Positions 47,338 to 61,200 of a stretch of 64,000 bases of DNA are shown here, in pieces. How positions within the stretch are numbered: the stretch's first letter is position 1; each line of letters begins with the position of its first letter. Both the position numbers and the translations under genes were made by a program. Source of the stretch: Schoenoplectus triqueter (lineage: Eukaryota > Streptophyta > Magnoliopsida > Poales > Cyperaceae); contig CAXKVV010002144.1 of assembly GCA_964058805.1 (NCBI GenBank), positions 1,178,001 through 1,242,000 on the forward strand, given 5' to 3'. The notes beneath the pieces were generated by a model, which was not told where the DNA came from, did no database searches, and worked only from the letters and a program-made list of their open reading frames with translations.

Positions 47338-48724
47338 GTCAAGACGAGAACATCTTGACGAAGGATAAATAAGGTTGCAATGACAACACGAAAAGATGCG
47401 TTGAGACAGGAACATCTCGACGTAGGATGATTAAGGCTTCGATAGCAATATGAAGAAGATACGTTGAGACAAGAACATCTTGACGTGAGATGATTAGGGC
47501 TTTAATAGCAATACGAGAAGATATGTCAAGAAAAGAACACCTTGACACTTGATGAAGAATAATAAGATACATCGAGACAGGAACATCTTGACGTGAGAAG
47601 ATTAAGGCTTTGATAGCAATATGAGAAGATACGTTGAGACAAGAACATCTCAACACTTGATGAAGAATAATGAGATACGTTGAGACAAGAACATCTTATG
47701 ATTAAGGCTTCAATAGCAATATGAGGAGATATGTCAAGACAGGAACATCTTGACGCTTAATGAAGAATAACCAGAGCTACGACATCAGCATGGAGAGATA
47801 TGTCGACCCTGAGGAAGAAGAACATTACGATGTCCTAGATAGGTGACATCTTAATGACTTACTGCCATGAGCAAGTAACTCATGATTGAATACGCTCACA
47901 CAAGGGATGTAGGGCAATATAGTAATTTTGCACAAGTAATGCAACATGTAGAATGACCAGTCGAGACAAGAACATCTTGACGCTCGCTGAAGAATGACCA
48001 AAGCTACGACATCAGCATGGAGAGATATGTCGACTTTGAAGAAGAAGAACATTACGATGTCCGAGAGAAGTGACATCTTAATGACTCGGTGTCATGAACA
48101 AGTAATTCATGACCATTTGAGCTGGCAAGACTGAACTCATCCGCCGATAAGTTCGTCTCCTGGTTCATTTCCCGAGACTGTGAGATTGAATCGGTCTGTA
48201 GGTAGATTCATCCAAAAAACAGTGAATGTGAACCGTTCTGTAGGTAGGTTCCTTCACTAACACATGCCTCAATGTTGAACTGGCTCAGCGCTTCAGGTTT
48301 GACATTGTGTGCAATTGTGTTTCCTAGGTTTATGAATCGGCTTAGTGCTTCGAATTCATGGTCTAGAAGATCAGTGAGAAGAAACACGTGGGCCATATCC
48401 ACCCTTCTCCTGATTCACCAACCTCAAGATCAACCGGCTCAGTGCTTCGAGTTGTATTTTGTGTGATTGGTTGTTGACTAGTTAAGATTGAACCGATCTG
48501 TTTGTAGGTTTATCTTCTAGATCAACGGAGGTCGAGTCGTTCTGTATGTAGACTCACCTCAAGCCCCCTATGAAGAGATTAACCTGGTCTGTAGGTAAGG
48601 TTACATCTCGAGGTGGCATAGACTGAACCGATCTGTTTGTAGGTTCGTCTCCCATAGGACAAAACCGATCTGTTTGTAGGTTTGTCTTTCCATAGATTGA
48701 ACCGATCTGTTTGTAGGTTCATCT
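47338..48724 (+). other. 3' LTR copy of the stem-loop chain
   Basis: Same hairpins as 29943-31329, offset by 17395 bp. The only difference I noticed across this stretch is one base outside the stems (near 48214). All stems described for the 5' LTR are therefore present here too. Confidence 0.8.
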
Positions 48725-48951
48725 TCCGTAGACCCCTTTTTATGAAATTAGACGACCACTTGACCATCTTTTAACTATACTATTTGCTTCTCTCTTTCAA
48801 AGATCCAGAGGTGCCTCGAGGTTCGTAGCCCAGGGTAATTAACGGTGGGGGCTTGCGCCCACCGGAATCTACAAGAACTCACAATCACTAAAAACCCCCT
48901 GAATGTGCATCCAAATAATCTCTAAACGGCAGAATCGGCCGACACCCAGTA

Positions 48952-49187
48952 GATGCACGCTCGGGAGGGATCTCCGTGTCCTTCTTCCGCAGAACCCATC
49001 GCCCGGCGGCGGTGCGGCGGCGCGCGAAAAAGGGTCGCACAGGATCTGGCACGCCCGGTGGGACTATCAAAATAAACTCAGGGAACATAAGATTTTGGAT
49101 GCACGCTCCGGAGGGATCTCCGTGTCCTTCTTCCGCAGAACCCATCGCCCGGCGGCGGTGCGGCGGCGCGCGAAAAAGGGTCGCACA
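48952..49187 (+). repeat. Duplicated LTR terminus with internal primer-site decoy in the 3' LTR
   Basis: The first copy (48952-49064) contains GGGTCGCACA and TGGCACGCCCGGTGGGAC at 49047-49064. The second copy begins at 49098 and is cut at the LTR end at 49187. Presence of the decoy in both LTRs shows that the duplication was passed through reverse transcription and predates this insertion. Confidence 0.9.
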
Positions 49188-49192
49188 ATATG
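49188..49192. repeat. Target-site duplication, right copy
   Basis: ATATG follows the right LTR end and continues into AACATTCTAC, the next bases of the interrupted satellite monomer. Because the LTR ends in CA and the site is preceded by CA in the satellite, a shift of one or two bases in the exact boundary cannot be excluded. Confidence 0.92.
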
Positions 49193-52100
49193 AACATTCT
49201 ACTATACTAATTTTGCGCAAAACTTAATTAAAATGTACTAAAAACTGCTGTTTAAACAGGTTGTTTGTGCTTTCAACATTTTTTTTGCCACACAACTACG
49301 CATAAATTCGTCCAAATTAATATAAACACTCTAAATTATGTCTATTTTAAGATTTCCAATTATTATTTCGATATGAACATTCTACGAGACTATTTTTGTA
49401 CAAAACATAATTCGGGTGCATTACAAACTACAGTTTAAATAAGCCTTTTTGACATTTCCATCAGTTCGGAACTCATAACCATGCATAAATTCGTGAAAAT
49501 TAATACAATAACTCCAAATTATGTGTACAATAATATTCTCCGATTGATACACCAATATAAATATCCTACGACACTAAATTTGCACGAAACATAATTAGAA
49601 TGCATTGAGAACAGCATTTTAGACAAGTTATTTGAGTTTCTCATAATTTTCGGCCACATAGCTACGCATTAATTCGTAAAAATTCATATATAAATACTCA
49701 TAATTACGTCCATAATGTGATTTTCTAATTAATACATCAGTATATATATTTTACGACACTAATTTTTCGCAAAACATAATTTTGATGCATTACAAGCTGC
49801 TGTTTAAACAAGTTGTTTGAGTTTTTCATCGTCTTTTGCCTCATAGCGATGCATAAATGCGTTCATATTAATATAGATACTCACTCCAAATTATGTCTAC
49901 TATAATATTTTCTCAATTAACGCGTATTCTACGACACTAATTTTTCATCAAACATAATTTTAATGCATTACAAGCTGGTGTTTAAACAAGTTGTTTGAGT
50001 TTTTCATCACTTTTGGCCTCATAACCACGCATAAATTCGCGCAAATAGATATAGATATTCTTAATTATGTCTAATATAAGATTTTCCAATTAATACATCA
50101 ATATGAATATTCTACCACACTGATATTTCACAAAACTTAATTTTCATGCAATACAAACTGTTGTTTAAACAAATTGTTTGAGTTTATCATCATTCCTGGC
50201 CTCATAACCGGACATAAATTCATGAAAACTAAAATTAATACTCATAATGATGTCTATTGTATGATTTTGAAATTAACATTTCGATATGAACAGTTTACGA
50301 CACTAATTTTGCACAAAACATAATTACAATTCATCAAAAGAACCGCTGTTTAAGCAAGTTGTTCGTGTTTATCATAATTTTTGGCCACGTAACTATGCAT
50401 AAATTAATGAAAATTAATAGAAATACTCCACATTATATGTTTATTATATTATTTTTCAATTAGCATTTCGATATATAAACATTCTTAGTGGCTATTTTTG
50501 CATGAAACTTTTATTCAGATGCATTACAAACTACTGTTTCAACATGTCGTTCCGAGACTTTCATCATTTCTGACCTCATAAGTACACATAAATTCACGAA
50601 AATCTATATAAGAACTCATAATTATCTCTATTATAAGATTTTCCAGCTAATATATCGGTATGAACGTTCTACGACACTAATTTTGCACAAATTAATTAGA
50701 ATGCATTAAAAACTGCTGTTTAAACGAGTCGTTTGAGTTTTTCATCATGTTTTGCCACATAACTATGCATAAATTCATGGAAAATTAATATAAATAACCC
50801 TAATGATGTCTATTAGAAGATTTTTCAATTAACATTTTGATATGAATATTCTACGACACTAATTTTTCATCAAACTTAATTTTGATGCATTACAAGCTGC
50901 CGTTTAAACAAGTTGTTTGAGTTTTTCATCATTTTTGGCCTCATAACTACATATAAATTCTTGACAATTGATATAAATACTCAAAATTATGTCTGTTAGA
51001 AAATTTTCCAACTGATAAATCAATATGAACATTCTACTATACTAATTTTACGCAAAACTTAATTAAAATGTACTAAAAACTGCTGTTTAAGCAGGTTGTT
51101 TGTGCTTTCAACATTTTTTTGCCACACAACTACGCATAAATTCGTCCAAATTAATATAAACACTCTAAATTATGTCTATTTTAAGATTTCCAATTATTAT
51201 TTCGATATGAACATTCTACGAGACTATTTTTGTATAAAACATAATTCGGGTGCATTACAAACTACGGTTTAAATAAGCCTTTTTGACATTTCCATCAGTT
51301 CGGAACTCATAACCATGCATAAATTCGTGAAAATTAATGCAATAACTCCAAATTATGTGTACAATAATATTCTCCGATTGATACACCAATATAAATATCC
51401 TACGACACTAAATTTTCACGAAACATAATTAGAATGCATTGAGAACAGCATTTTAGACAAGTTATTTGAGTTTCTCATAATTTTCGGCCACATAGCTACG
51501 CATTAATTCGTAAAAATTCATATATAAATACTCATAATTACGTCCATAATGTGATTTTCTAATTAATACATCAGTATATATATTTTACGACACTAATTTT
51601 TCGCAAAACATAATTTTGATGCATTACAAACTGCTGTTTAAACAAGTTGTTTGAGTTTTTCATCGCCTTTTGCCTCATAGCGATGCATAAATGCGTTCAT
51701 ATTAATATAGATACTCACTCCAAATTATGTCTACTATAATATTTTTTCAATTAACGCGTATTCTACGACACTAATTTTTCATCAAACATAATTTTAATGC
51801 ATTACAAGCTGGTGTTTAAACAAGTTGTTTGAGTTTTTCATCACTTTTGACCTCATAACCACGCATAAATTCGCGCAAATAGATATAGATATTCTTAATT
51901 ATGTCTAATATAAGATTTTCCAATTAATACATCAATATGAATATTTTACCACACTGATATTTCACAAAACTTAATTTTCATGCAATACAAACTGTTGTTT
52001 AAACAAATTGTTTGAGTTTATCATCATTCTTGGCCTCATAACCGGACATAAATTCATGAAAACTTAAATTAATACTCATAATGATGTCTATTGTATGATT

Positions 52101-52237
52101 TTGAAATTAACATTTCGATATGAACAGTTTACGACACTAATTTTGCACAAAACATAATTACAATTCATTAAAAGAACCGCTGTTTAAGCAAGTTGTTCGA
52201 GTTTATCATAATTTCTGGCCACGTAACTATGCATAAA
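49193..52237. repeat. Satellite A, right part of array (end of U14, U15, truncated U16)
   Basis: The interrupted unit 14 resumes at 49193 and ends at 49242. Unit 15 is 49243-51077 (1835 bp) and unit 16 starts at 51078 and is cut in monomer 7 at about 52237. Units 13-16 share ATAATTAGAATGC where units 1-12 have ATAATTCGAATGC. Units 15 and 16 carry more private changes than interior units, for example CGTTTAAAC near 50901, TTTACGCAAAAC near 51049, a shorter T-run near 51113 and GTTGTTCGAG near 52193, as expected at the edge of an array where homogenisation is weak. Confidence 0.96.
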
Positions 52238-52245
52238 ACGGGACT
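52230..52245. other. Direct junction between satellite A and satellite B
   Basis: Satellite A reads normally to ATGCATAAA (ending 52237), where the other units continue TTGATG. Satellite B then begins inside its monomer at ACGGGACTC. A shared AAA at the join is compatible with microhomology-mediated joining. No transposon remnant or target duplication is seen between them. Base composition changes abruptly, from strongly AT-rich to strongly GC-rich. Confidence 0.9.
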
Positions 52246-55200
52246 CAACGCCCTCGGGACCGCCGAAACCGAGTCCGAGAGCGCAAAACATGAAAACGGG
52301 TCTCGACGCCCTCGGTACCGCCGAAAACGAGTCCGGGAGCGCAAAACATGAAAACGGGACTCGACATCCTCGGGACCGCCGAAACCGGGTTCGGGCGCGC
52401 AAAACATGAAAACGGGACATGACTGCCTCGGTACCGCCGAAAATGAGTCCGGGCGCGCAAAACGTGAAAACGAGACCCGACGCCCTCGACACCGCCGAAA
52501 CCGAGTTCGGGAGCGCAAAACATGAAAACGGGACCCGACGCCCTCGGTACCGCCGAAACCGAGTTCGGGCGCGCAAAACATGAAAACGGAAACCGACGCC
52601 CTCGGTACTGCCGAAATCGTGTCCGCGAGCGCAAAACATGAAAAGGGTCCCGACGCCATCGGTACCGCCGAAAACGAGTCGGGGAGCGCAAAACATGAAA
52701 ACGGGACCCGACGCCCTCGGTACCGCCGAAAACGAGTTCGGGTGCGCAAAACATGAAAACGGGACCCGACGCCCTCGGTACCGCCGAAAACGAGTCTGGG
52801 AGCGCAAAACATGAAAACGGAACTCGACGCCCTCGGGACCGCCGAAACCGAATCCGAGAGCTCAAAACATGAAAACGGGTCTCGACGCCATCGGTACCGT
52901 CGAAAATGAGTCGGGGAGCGCAAAACATGAAAACGGGACCCGACGCCCTCGGTACCGCCGAAACCGGGTCCGGTCGCGCAAAACATGAAAACGGGACCTG
53001 ACGCCCTCGGTACCGCCGAAAACGAGTCCGAGAGCGCAAAAAATGAAAACGGGTCCCGACGCCGACGGTACCGCCGAAAACGAGTCGGGGAGCGCAAAAC
53101 ATGAAAACGGGACCCGACGCCCTCGGTACCGCCGAAAACGAGTCCGGGAACGCAAAACATGAAAACGGGACCCGACGCCCTCGGTACCGCCGAAAACGAG
53201 TCGGGGAGCGCAAAACATGAAAACGGGATCCGACGCCCTCGGTACCGCCGGAAACGAGTCCGGGAGCGCAAAACATGAAAACGGGACTCGACGCCCTCGG
53301 GACCGCCGAAAACGAGACCGAGAGCGCAAAACATGAAAACGGGTCTTGACGCCATCGGTACCGTCGAAAATGAGTCGGGGAGCGCAAAACATGAAAACGG
53401 GACCCGACGCCCACGGTACCGCCGAAACCTGGTTCGGGCGCGCAAAACATGAAAATGGTTCCCGACGCCCTCGGTATCGCCGAAAACGAGCCCGGGAGCG
53501 CAAAACATGAAAACGGGACCCGACGCCCTCGGTACCGCCGAAATCGAGTTCGGGCGCGCAAAACATGAAAACGGGAACCGACGCCCTCGGTACCGCCGAA
53601 AACGAGTCGGGGAGCGCAAAACATGAAAACGGGACCCGACGCCCTCGGTACCGCCGAAACTGAGTTCGGGCGCGCAAAACATGAAAACGGGAACCGACGC
53701 CCTCGGTACTGCCGAAATCGAGTCCGCGAGCGCGAAACATGAAAACGGGTCCCGACGCCATCGGTACCGCCGAAAACGAGTCGGGGAGCGCAAAACATGA
53801 AAACGGGACCCGACGCCCTCGGTACCGCCGAAAACGAGTCCGGGTGCGCTAAACATGAAAACGGGACCCGACGCCCTCGGTACCTCCGAAAACGAGTTCG
53901 GGAGCGCAAAACATGAAAACGGGACTCGACGCCCTCGGGAGCGCCGAAACCGAGTCCGGGCCCGCAAAACATGAAAACAGGACACGACTCCCACGGTACC
54001 ATCGAATATGAGTCTGGGTGCGCAAAACATGAAAACGAGACAGGACGCCCTCTGCGCCGCCGAAAACGAGTCCGAGAGCGCAAAACATGAAATCGGGTCG
54101 CGACGCCATCGGTACCGTCGAAAATGAGTCGGGGAGCGCAAAACATGAAAACGGGACCCGACGGCCTCGGTACTGCCGAAACCGAGTCCGGGCGCGCAAA
54201 ACGTGAAAACGGGACCCGGCGCCCTCGGTACCGCCGAAAACGAGTTCGAGCGCCTAAATTAAGAAAACGAAACCCGACGCACTCGGTACCGCCGAAATCG
54301 AGTCCGGGCATGCAAAACATGAAAACGGGACCCGACGCCCTCGGTACCGCCGAAAACGAATCGGGGCGCGCAAAACATGAAAATGGGACCCATCGCCCTC
54401 TATACCTCAAAAAATGAGTCCGGGCGCCCAAAACATGAAAACGAGACCCGACGCCCTCGGTACGGCCGAAACCGAGTCCGAGAGCGCAAAACATGAAAAC
54501 GGGTCCCGACGCCATCGGTACCGCCGAAAACGAGTCGGGGAGCGCAAAACATGAAAACGGGACCCGACACCCTCGGTACCGCCGAAAACGAGTTCGGGAG
54601 CGCTAAACATAAAAACGGGACTCGACGCCCTCGGTACCGCCGAAAACGAGTTCGGCAGCGCAAAACATGAAAAAGGGACCCGACGCCCTCGGTACCGCCG
54701 AAAACGAGTTCGGGAGCGCAAAACATGAAAACGGGACCCGACGCCCTCGAGACCGCCGAAACCGAGTCCGGGCTCGCAAAACATGAAAACGGTACCGCCG
54801 AAAATGAGTCCGGGCGCGCAACACGTGAAAACGAGACCCGACGCCCTCGGCGCCGCCGAAAACGAGTCCGAGAGCGCAAAACATGAAAACGGGTCCCGAC
54901 GCCCTTGGTACTTCGGAAACCGAGTCCGGGCGCGCAAAATGTGAAAACGGGACCCGACGCCCTCGATACCGCCGAAAACGATTTCGAGCGCCCAAATTAA
55001 GAAAACGGGACCCGACGCCCTCGGTACCGCCGAAAACGATTCCGGGCGCGCAAAACTTGAAAACGAGTCGCGATGCCATCGGTACCGCCGAAAATGAGTC
55101 GGGGAGCACAAAACATGAAAACGGGACCCGACGCACTCGATACCGCCGAAAACGAGTCCGGGAGCGCAAAACATGAAAACGGGACCCGACACCCTCGGTA

Positions 55201-58200
55201 CCGCCGAAACCGAGTTCGGGTCCGCAAAACATGAAAACGGGACCCGACCCCGTCGGTACTGCCAAAACCGAGTCTAAGAGAATAAAAATGAAAACGGGAC
55301 CCGACGCACTCGGCGCCGTCGAAAACGAGTCCCAGAGCGCAAAACATGAAAACGGGTCTCGACGCCATCGGTACCACCGAAAATGAGTCGGGGAGCACAA
55401 AACATGAAAACGGGTCCCGATGCCATCGGTACCGCCGGAAACGAGTCGGGGAGCGCAAAACATGAAAACGGGACCCGACGCCCTCGGTACCGCCGAAAAT
55501 GAGTCTGGGAGCGCAAAACATGAAAACGGGACCCGACGCCCTCGGTACCGCCAAAACCGAGTTCGAGCGCGCAAAACATGAAAACGGGACCCGACGCCCT
55601 CGTTACCGCTGAAACCGAGTACGAGCGCGCATTACATGAAAACGGGACCCGACGCCCTCGGTACCGCCGAAACCGAGTCCGAGAGCGCAAAACATGAAAA
55701 CGGGACCCGACGCCCTCGTTACCGCCGAAAATGTGTCGGGGAGCGCAAAACATGAAAACGGGACACGACTCCCTCGGTACCGCCGAAAATGAGTCCGGGC
55801 GCGCAAAATGTGAAAACGCGACCCGACGCCCTCGGCGCCGCCGAAAACGAGTCCGCGATCGCAAAACATGAAAACGGGTCGTGACGCCATCGGTACCGTC
55901 GAAAATGAGTCGGGGAGCGCAAAAGATGAAAACGGGACCCGACGCCCACGGTACCGCCGAAACCTGGTCCGGGCGCGCAAAACATGAAAATGGGTCCCGA
56001 CGCGCTCGGTACCGCCGAAAACGAGTCCGGGAGCGCAAAACATGAAAACGAGACCCGACGCCCTCGGTACCGCCGAAACCGAGTTCGGGCGCGCAAAACA
56101 TGAAAACGGGAACCGACGCCCTCGGTACCGCCGAAAACGAGTCGTGGAGCGCAAAATATGAAAACGGGACCCGACGCCCTCGGTACCGCCGAAACCGAGT
56201 CCCGGAGCGCAAAGGATGAAAACGGGACCCGACGCTCTCGGTACAGCCGAAAATGAGTCCGGGAGCGCAAAACATGAAAACGGGACCCGACGCCCTCGGT
56301 ACCGCCGAAAACGAGTCCGGGCGCGCAAAACATGAAAACGGGACCCGACGCTCTCGGTACCGCCGAAAACGAGTCCGGGAGCGCAAAACATGAAAACGGG
56401 ACCCGACGCCCTCAGTACCGCCGAAACCGAGTTCGGGCGCGCAAAACATGAAAACGGGACCTGACGCCCTCGGTACTGCGGAAACCGAGTCCGAGTGCGC
56501 AAAGCATGAAAACGGGTCCCGACGCCATCGGTACCGCCAAAAACGAGTCGGAGAGCGCAAAATATGAAAACGGGACCCGACGCCCTCGGTACCGCCGAAA
56601 ACGAGTCCGGGAGCGCAAAACATGAAAATGGGACCCCACGCCCTCGGTACCGCCGAAAACGAGTCCGGGCGCGCAAAACATGAAAACTTGACCCGACGCC
56701 CTCGGCGCCGCCGAAAACGAGTCCGAGAGCGCAAAACATGAAAACGGGTCTCGACGCCATCGGTACCGTCGAAAATGAGTCGGGGAGCGCAAAACATGAA
56801 AAAGGGACCCGACGCCCTAGGTACCGCCGAAACGGAGTCCGGGCGCCCAAAACATGAAAATGGGACCCGACAGCCTCGGTGCCGCCGAAAACGAGTCCGA
56901 GAGCGCAAAACATGAATACGGGGCTCGACGCCATCGGTACCGCCGAAAATGAGTCGGGGAGCGTAAAACATGAAAACGGGACCCGACGCCCTCGGTACCG
57001 CCGAAAACGAGTCCGGGAGCGCAAAACATGAAAACGGGACCCGACGCCCTCGGTACCGCCGAAACCGAGTCCGAGAGCGCAAAACATGAAAACGGGTCCC
57101 GACGCCCTCGGTACCGCAGAAAACGAGTCGGGGAGCGCAAAACATGAAAACGGGACCCGACGCCCTCGGTGCCCCCGAAAACGAGTCCCGGAGCGCAAAA
57201 CATGAAAACGGGACCCGACGCCCTCGGTACCGCTGAAAACGAGTCCGGGAGCATAAAACATGAAAACGGGACTCGACGCCCTCGGTACCGCCGAAACCGA
57301 GTCCGGGCGCGCAAAACATGAAAACGGGTCCCGACGCCATCGGTACCGCCGGAAACGAGTCGGGGAGCGCAAAACATGAAAACGGGACGCGACGCCCTCG
57401 GTATCGCCGAAAACGAGTCCGGGAGCGCAAAACATGATAATGGGACCCGACGCCCTCGATACCGCTGAAACCGAGTTCGAGCGCGCAAAACATGAAAACG
57501 GGACCCGACGCCCTCGGTACCGCCGAAACCGAGTCTGAGAGCGCAAAACATGAAAACGGGACCCGACGCCCTCGGTACCGCCGAAAACGAGTCCGGGAGC
57601 GCAAAACATGAAAACGGGACCCGACGCCCTCGGAACCGCCGAAAACGAGTCCGGGAGCGTAAAACATGAAAACGGGACTCGACCCCCTCGGGACCGCCGA
57701 AACCGAGTCGGGGCGCGCAAAACATGAAAACGGGACACGACGCCCTCGGTACCGCCGAAAATGAGTCCGGACGCGCAAAACATGAAAACGAGACCCGACG
57801 CCCTCGGCGCGGCCGAAAACGTGTCCCAGAGCGCAAAACATGAAAACCGGACCGACGCCCTCGGTACCGCCGAAAACGAGTCTGTTCTCGCAAAACGTGA
57901 AAATGGGACCCGTCGCCCTCTGTACCTCCAAAAATCAGTCCGGGCGCCCAAAACATGAAAAAGGGACCCGACGCCCTCGGTACCGCTGAAACCGAGTTCG
58001 AGCGCGCAAAACATGAAAACGGGAACCGACGCACTCGGTACGGCCGAAATCGAGTCCGGGCACGCAAAACATGAAAACGGCACTCGACGCCCTCGGTATC
58101 GCCGAAACCAAGTCCGGGCGCGCAAAACGTGAAAACGGGACCCGACGCCCTCGGTTCCGCCAAAAACGAGTTCGAGCGCCCAAATTAAGAAAACGAGACC

Positions 58201-61200
58201 CGATGCACTCGGTACCGCCGAAAACGAGTCCCGGAGCGCAAAACATGAAAATAGGACCCGACGCCCTCGGTACCGCCGCAACCGAGTTCGGGCGCGCAAA
58301 ACATGAAAACGTGACCTGACGCCCTCGGTACTGCGGAAACCGAGTCCGGGCGCGCAAAACATGAAAACGAGACCCGACGCCCTCGGCTCCGCCGAAAACG
58401 AGTCCGAGAGCGCAAAACATGAAAACGGGTCTCGACGCCATCGGTACCGTCGAAAATGAGTCGGGGAGCGCAAAACATGAAAAAGGGACCCGACGCCTCG
58501 GTACCGCCGAAACGGAGTCCGGGCGCCCAAAACATGAAAACGGGACCCGACAGCCTCGGCGCCGCCGAAAACGAGTCCGAGAGCGCAAAACATGAATACG
58601 GGTCTCGACGCCATCGGTACCGCCGAAAATGAGTCGGGGAGCGTAAAACATGAAAACGGGACCCGACGCCCTCGGTACCGCCGAAATCGAGTCCGGGCGC
58701 CAAAAACATGAAAACGGGACCCGACGCCCTCGGTACCGCCGAAAACGAGTCCGGGAGCGCAAAACATGAAAACGGGACCCGACGCCCTCGGTACCGCCGA
58801 AACCGAGTTCGGGCGCGCAAAACATGAAAACGGGACCTGACGCCCTCGGTACTGCGGAAACCGTGTCCGGGCGCGCAAACCATGAAAACGAGACCCGACG
58901 CCCTCGGCGCCGCCGAAAACGAGTCCGAGAGCGCAAAACATGAAAACGGGTCTCGACGCCATCGGTACCGTCGAAAATGAGTCGGGGAGCGCAAAACATG
59001 AAAAAGGGACCCGACGCCCTCGGTACCGCCGAAACGTAGTCCGGGCGCCCAAAACATGAAAACGGGACCCGACGCCCTCGGTACCGCCGAAAACTAGTCC
59101 GAGAGCGCAAAACATGAATACGGATCTCGACGCCATCGGTACCGCCGAAAATGAGTCGGGGAGCGTAAAACATGAAAACGGGACCCGACGCCCTCGGTAC
59201 CGCCGAAAATGAGTCCGGGAGCGCAAAACATGAAAACGGGAACCGACGCCCTCGGTACCGCCGAAAACGAGTCCGGGAGCGCAAAACATGAAAACAGGAC
59301 CCGACGCCCTCGGTACCGCCGAAACCGAGTCCGAGAGCGCAAGACATGAAATCGGGTCCCGACGCCATCGGTACCGCAGAAAACGAGTCGTGGAGCGCAA
59401 AACATGAAAACGGGACCCGACGCCCTCGGTGCCCCCGAAAACGAGTCCGGAAGCGCAAAACATGAAAACGGGACCCGACGCCCTCGGTACCGCCGAAACC
59501 GAGTCCGGGCGCGCAAAACTTGAAAACGGGACATGACGCCCTCGATACCGCCGAAAATGAGTCCGGGCGCGCAAAACATGAAAATGGGACCCCACGCCCT
59601 CGGTACCGCCGAAACCGAGTACGGGCGCGCAAAATATGAAAACGAGACCCGACGCCCTCGGTACCGCCGAAACCGAGTACGGGCGCGCAAAATATGAAAA
59701 CGAGACCCGACGCCCTCGGTACCGTCGAAAACGAGTTCGAGCTACCAAATTAAGAAAACGAGACCCGACGCACTCGGTATCGCCGAAATCGAGTTCGGGC
59801 ACGCAAAACATGAAAACGGGACCCGACGCCCTCGGTACCGCCGAAAACGAGTCCGGGTTCGCAAAACATGAAAATGGGACCCGTCGCCCTCGGTACCGCC
59901 GAAAACGAGTCCGGGAGCGCAAAACATGAAAACGGTACCCCACGCCCTCGGTACCGCCGAAAACGAGTCCGGGCGCCCAAAACATGAAAACGGGACCCGA
60001 CAGCCTCGGCGCCGCCGAAAACGAGTCCGTGAGCGCAAAACATGAATACGGGTCTCGACGCCATCGGTACCGCCGAAAATGAGTCGGGGAGCGCAAAACA
60101 TGAAAAAGGGACCCGACGCCCTCGGTACCGCCGAAACGGGGTCCGGGCGCACAAAACATGAAAACGGGTCCCGAAGCCCTCGATACAGCCGAAACGGAGT
60201 CCGCGCGCGCAAAATGTGAAAACGGGACCCGACGCCCTCGGTACCGCCGAAAACGAGTTCGAGCTACCAAATTAAGAAAACGAGACCCGACGCACTCGGT
60301 ACCGCCGAAATCGAGTCCGGGCTCGCAAAATGTGAAAACGGGACCCGACGCCCTCGGTAACGCCGAAAACGAGTTCGAGCTACCAAATTAAGAAAACGAG
60401 ACCCGACGCACTCGGTACCGCCGAAATCGAGTCCGGGTTTGCAAAACATGAAAATGGGACCCGTTGCCCTCTGTACCTCCAAAAATGAGTCCGGGCGCCC
60501 AAAACATGAAAACGAGACCGAGAGCGCAAAACATGAAAACGGGTCTCCACGCCATCGGTACCGCCGAAAATGAGTTGGGGAGCGTAAAACATGAAAACGG
60601 GACCCGACGCCCTCGGTACCGCCGAAAACGAGTCCGGGAGCGCAAAACATGAAAACGGGTCCCGACGCCATCGGTACTACAGAAAACGAGTCGGGGAGCG
60701 CAAAACATGAAAACGGGACCCGACGCCCTCGGTCCCGCCGAAACGAGTCCGGGAGCTTAAAACATGAAAACGGGACTCGACGCCCTCGGTACCGCCGAAA
60801 CCGAGTCCGGGCGCGCAAAACATTAAAACGGGACACGACGCCCTCGGTACCGTCGAAAATGACTCCGGGCGCGCAAAACATGAAAATGGGACCCAACACC
60901 CTCGGTACCGCCGAAAACGAGTCCGGTAGCGCAAAACATGAAAACGGGACTCGACGCCCTCGGGACCGCCGAAACCGAGTACGGGCGCGCAAAACATGAA
61001 AACGAGACCCGACGCCCTCGGCGCCGCCGAAAACGAGTCCGAGAGCGCAAAACATGAAAACGGGTCCCGACGCCATCGGTACCGTCGAAAATGAGTCGGG
61101 GAGCGCAAAACATGAAAAAGGGATCCGACGCTCTCGGTACCGCCGAAAACGAGTTCGAGCTACCAAATTAAGAAAACGAGACCCGATGCACTCGATATCG

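Larger units (their letters stand above)
25595..49187 (+). mobile_element. Complete 23.6-kb Ty3/gypsy LTR retrotransposon, Tat lineage (Ogre-like in size)
   Basis: Two near-identical terminal repeats (25595-31792 and 42988-49187) begin TGTTTACCCC and end GCACA, inside a 5-bp duplication ATATG. Between them are a primer-binding site, one long gag-pol frame and a 2-kb untranslated tail. Removing the element and one ATATG joins 25594 to 49193 and restores a satellite unit of exactly 1835 bp (1785 + 50), which proves both boundaries. Lineage: the order protease, RT, RNase H, second RNase H, integrase, the weak first RNase H and the absence of a chromodomain are hallmarks of the Tat clade of plant Metaviridae. 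Very long LTRs and total length match Ogre-type members, but no separate ORF upstream of gag is seen. Two stop codons in pol make this copy non-autonomous unless it is complemented. Confidence 0.97.
42988..49187 (+). repeat. 3' LTR (6200 bp)
   Basis: A direct repeat of 25595-31792. Differences seen by eye include T for C near 43370, C for T near 44180, A for G near 44263, C for T near 45163, T for C near 46003, C for T near 46507, A for C near 48214, T for C near 48950, C for G near 49109 and small changes in A- or T-runs. At about 0.18% divergence, and if a commonly used grass rate of 1.3e-8 per site per year applied, insertion would be on the order of 70 thousand years ago; this is only indicative. 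All internal landmarks (TATA, stem-loops, duplicated end) are retained. Confidence 0.97.

Noticed and set aside
25595..49187. Two overlapping or nested elements
   Set aside because: One pair of LTRs, one target duplication and a continuous internal frame account for everything; no second set of termini is seen.
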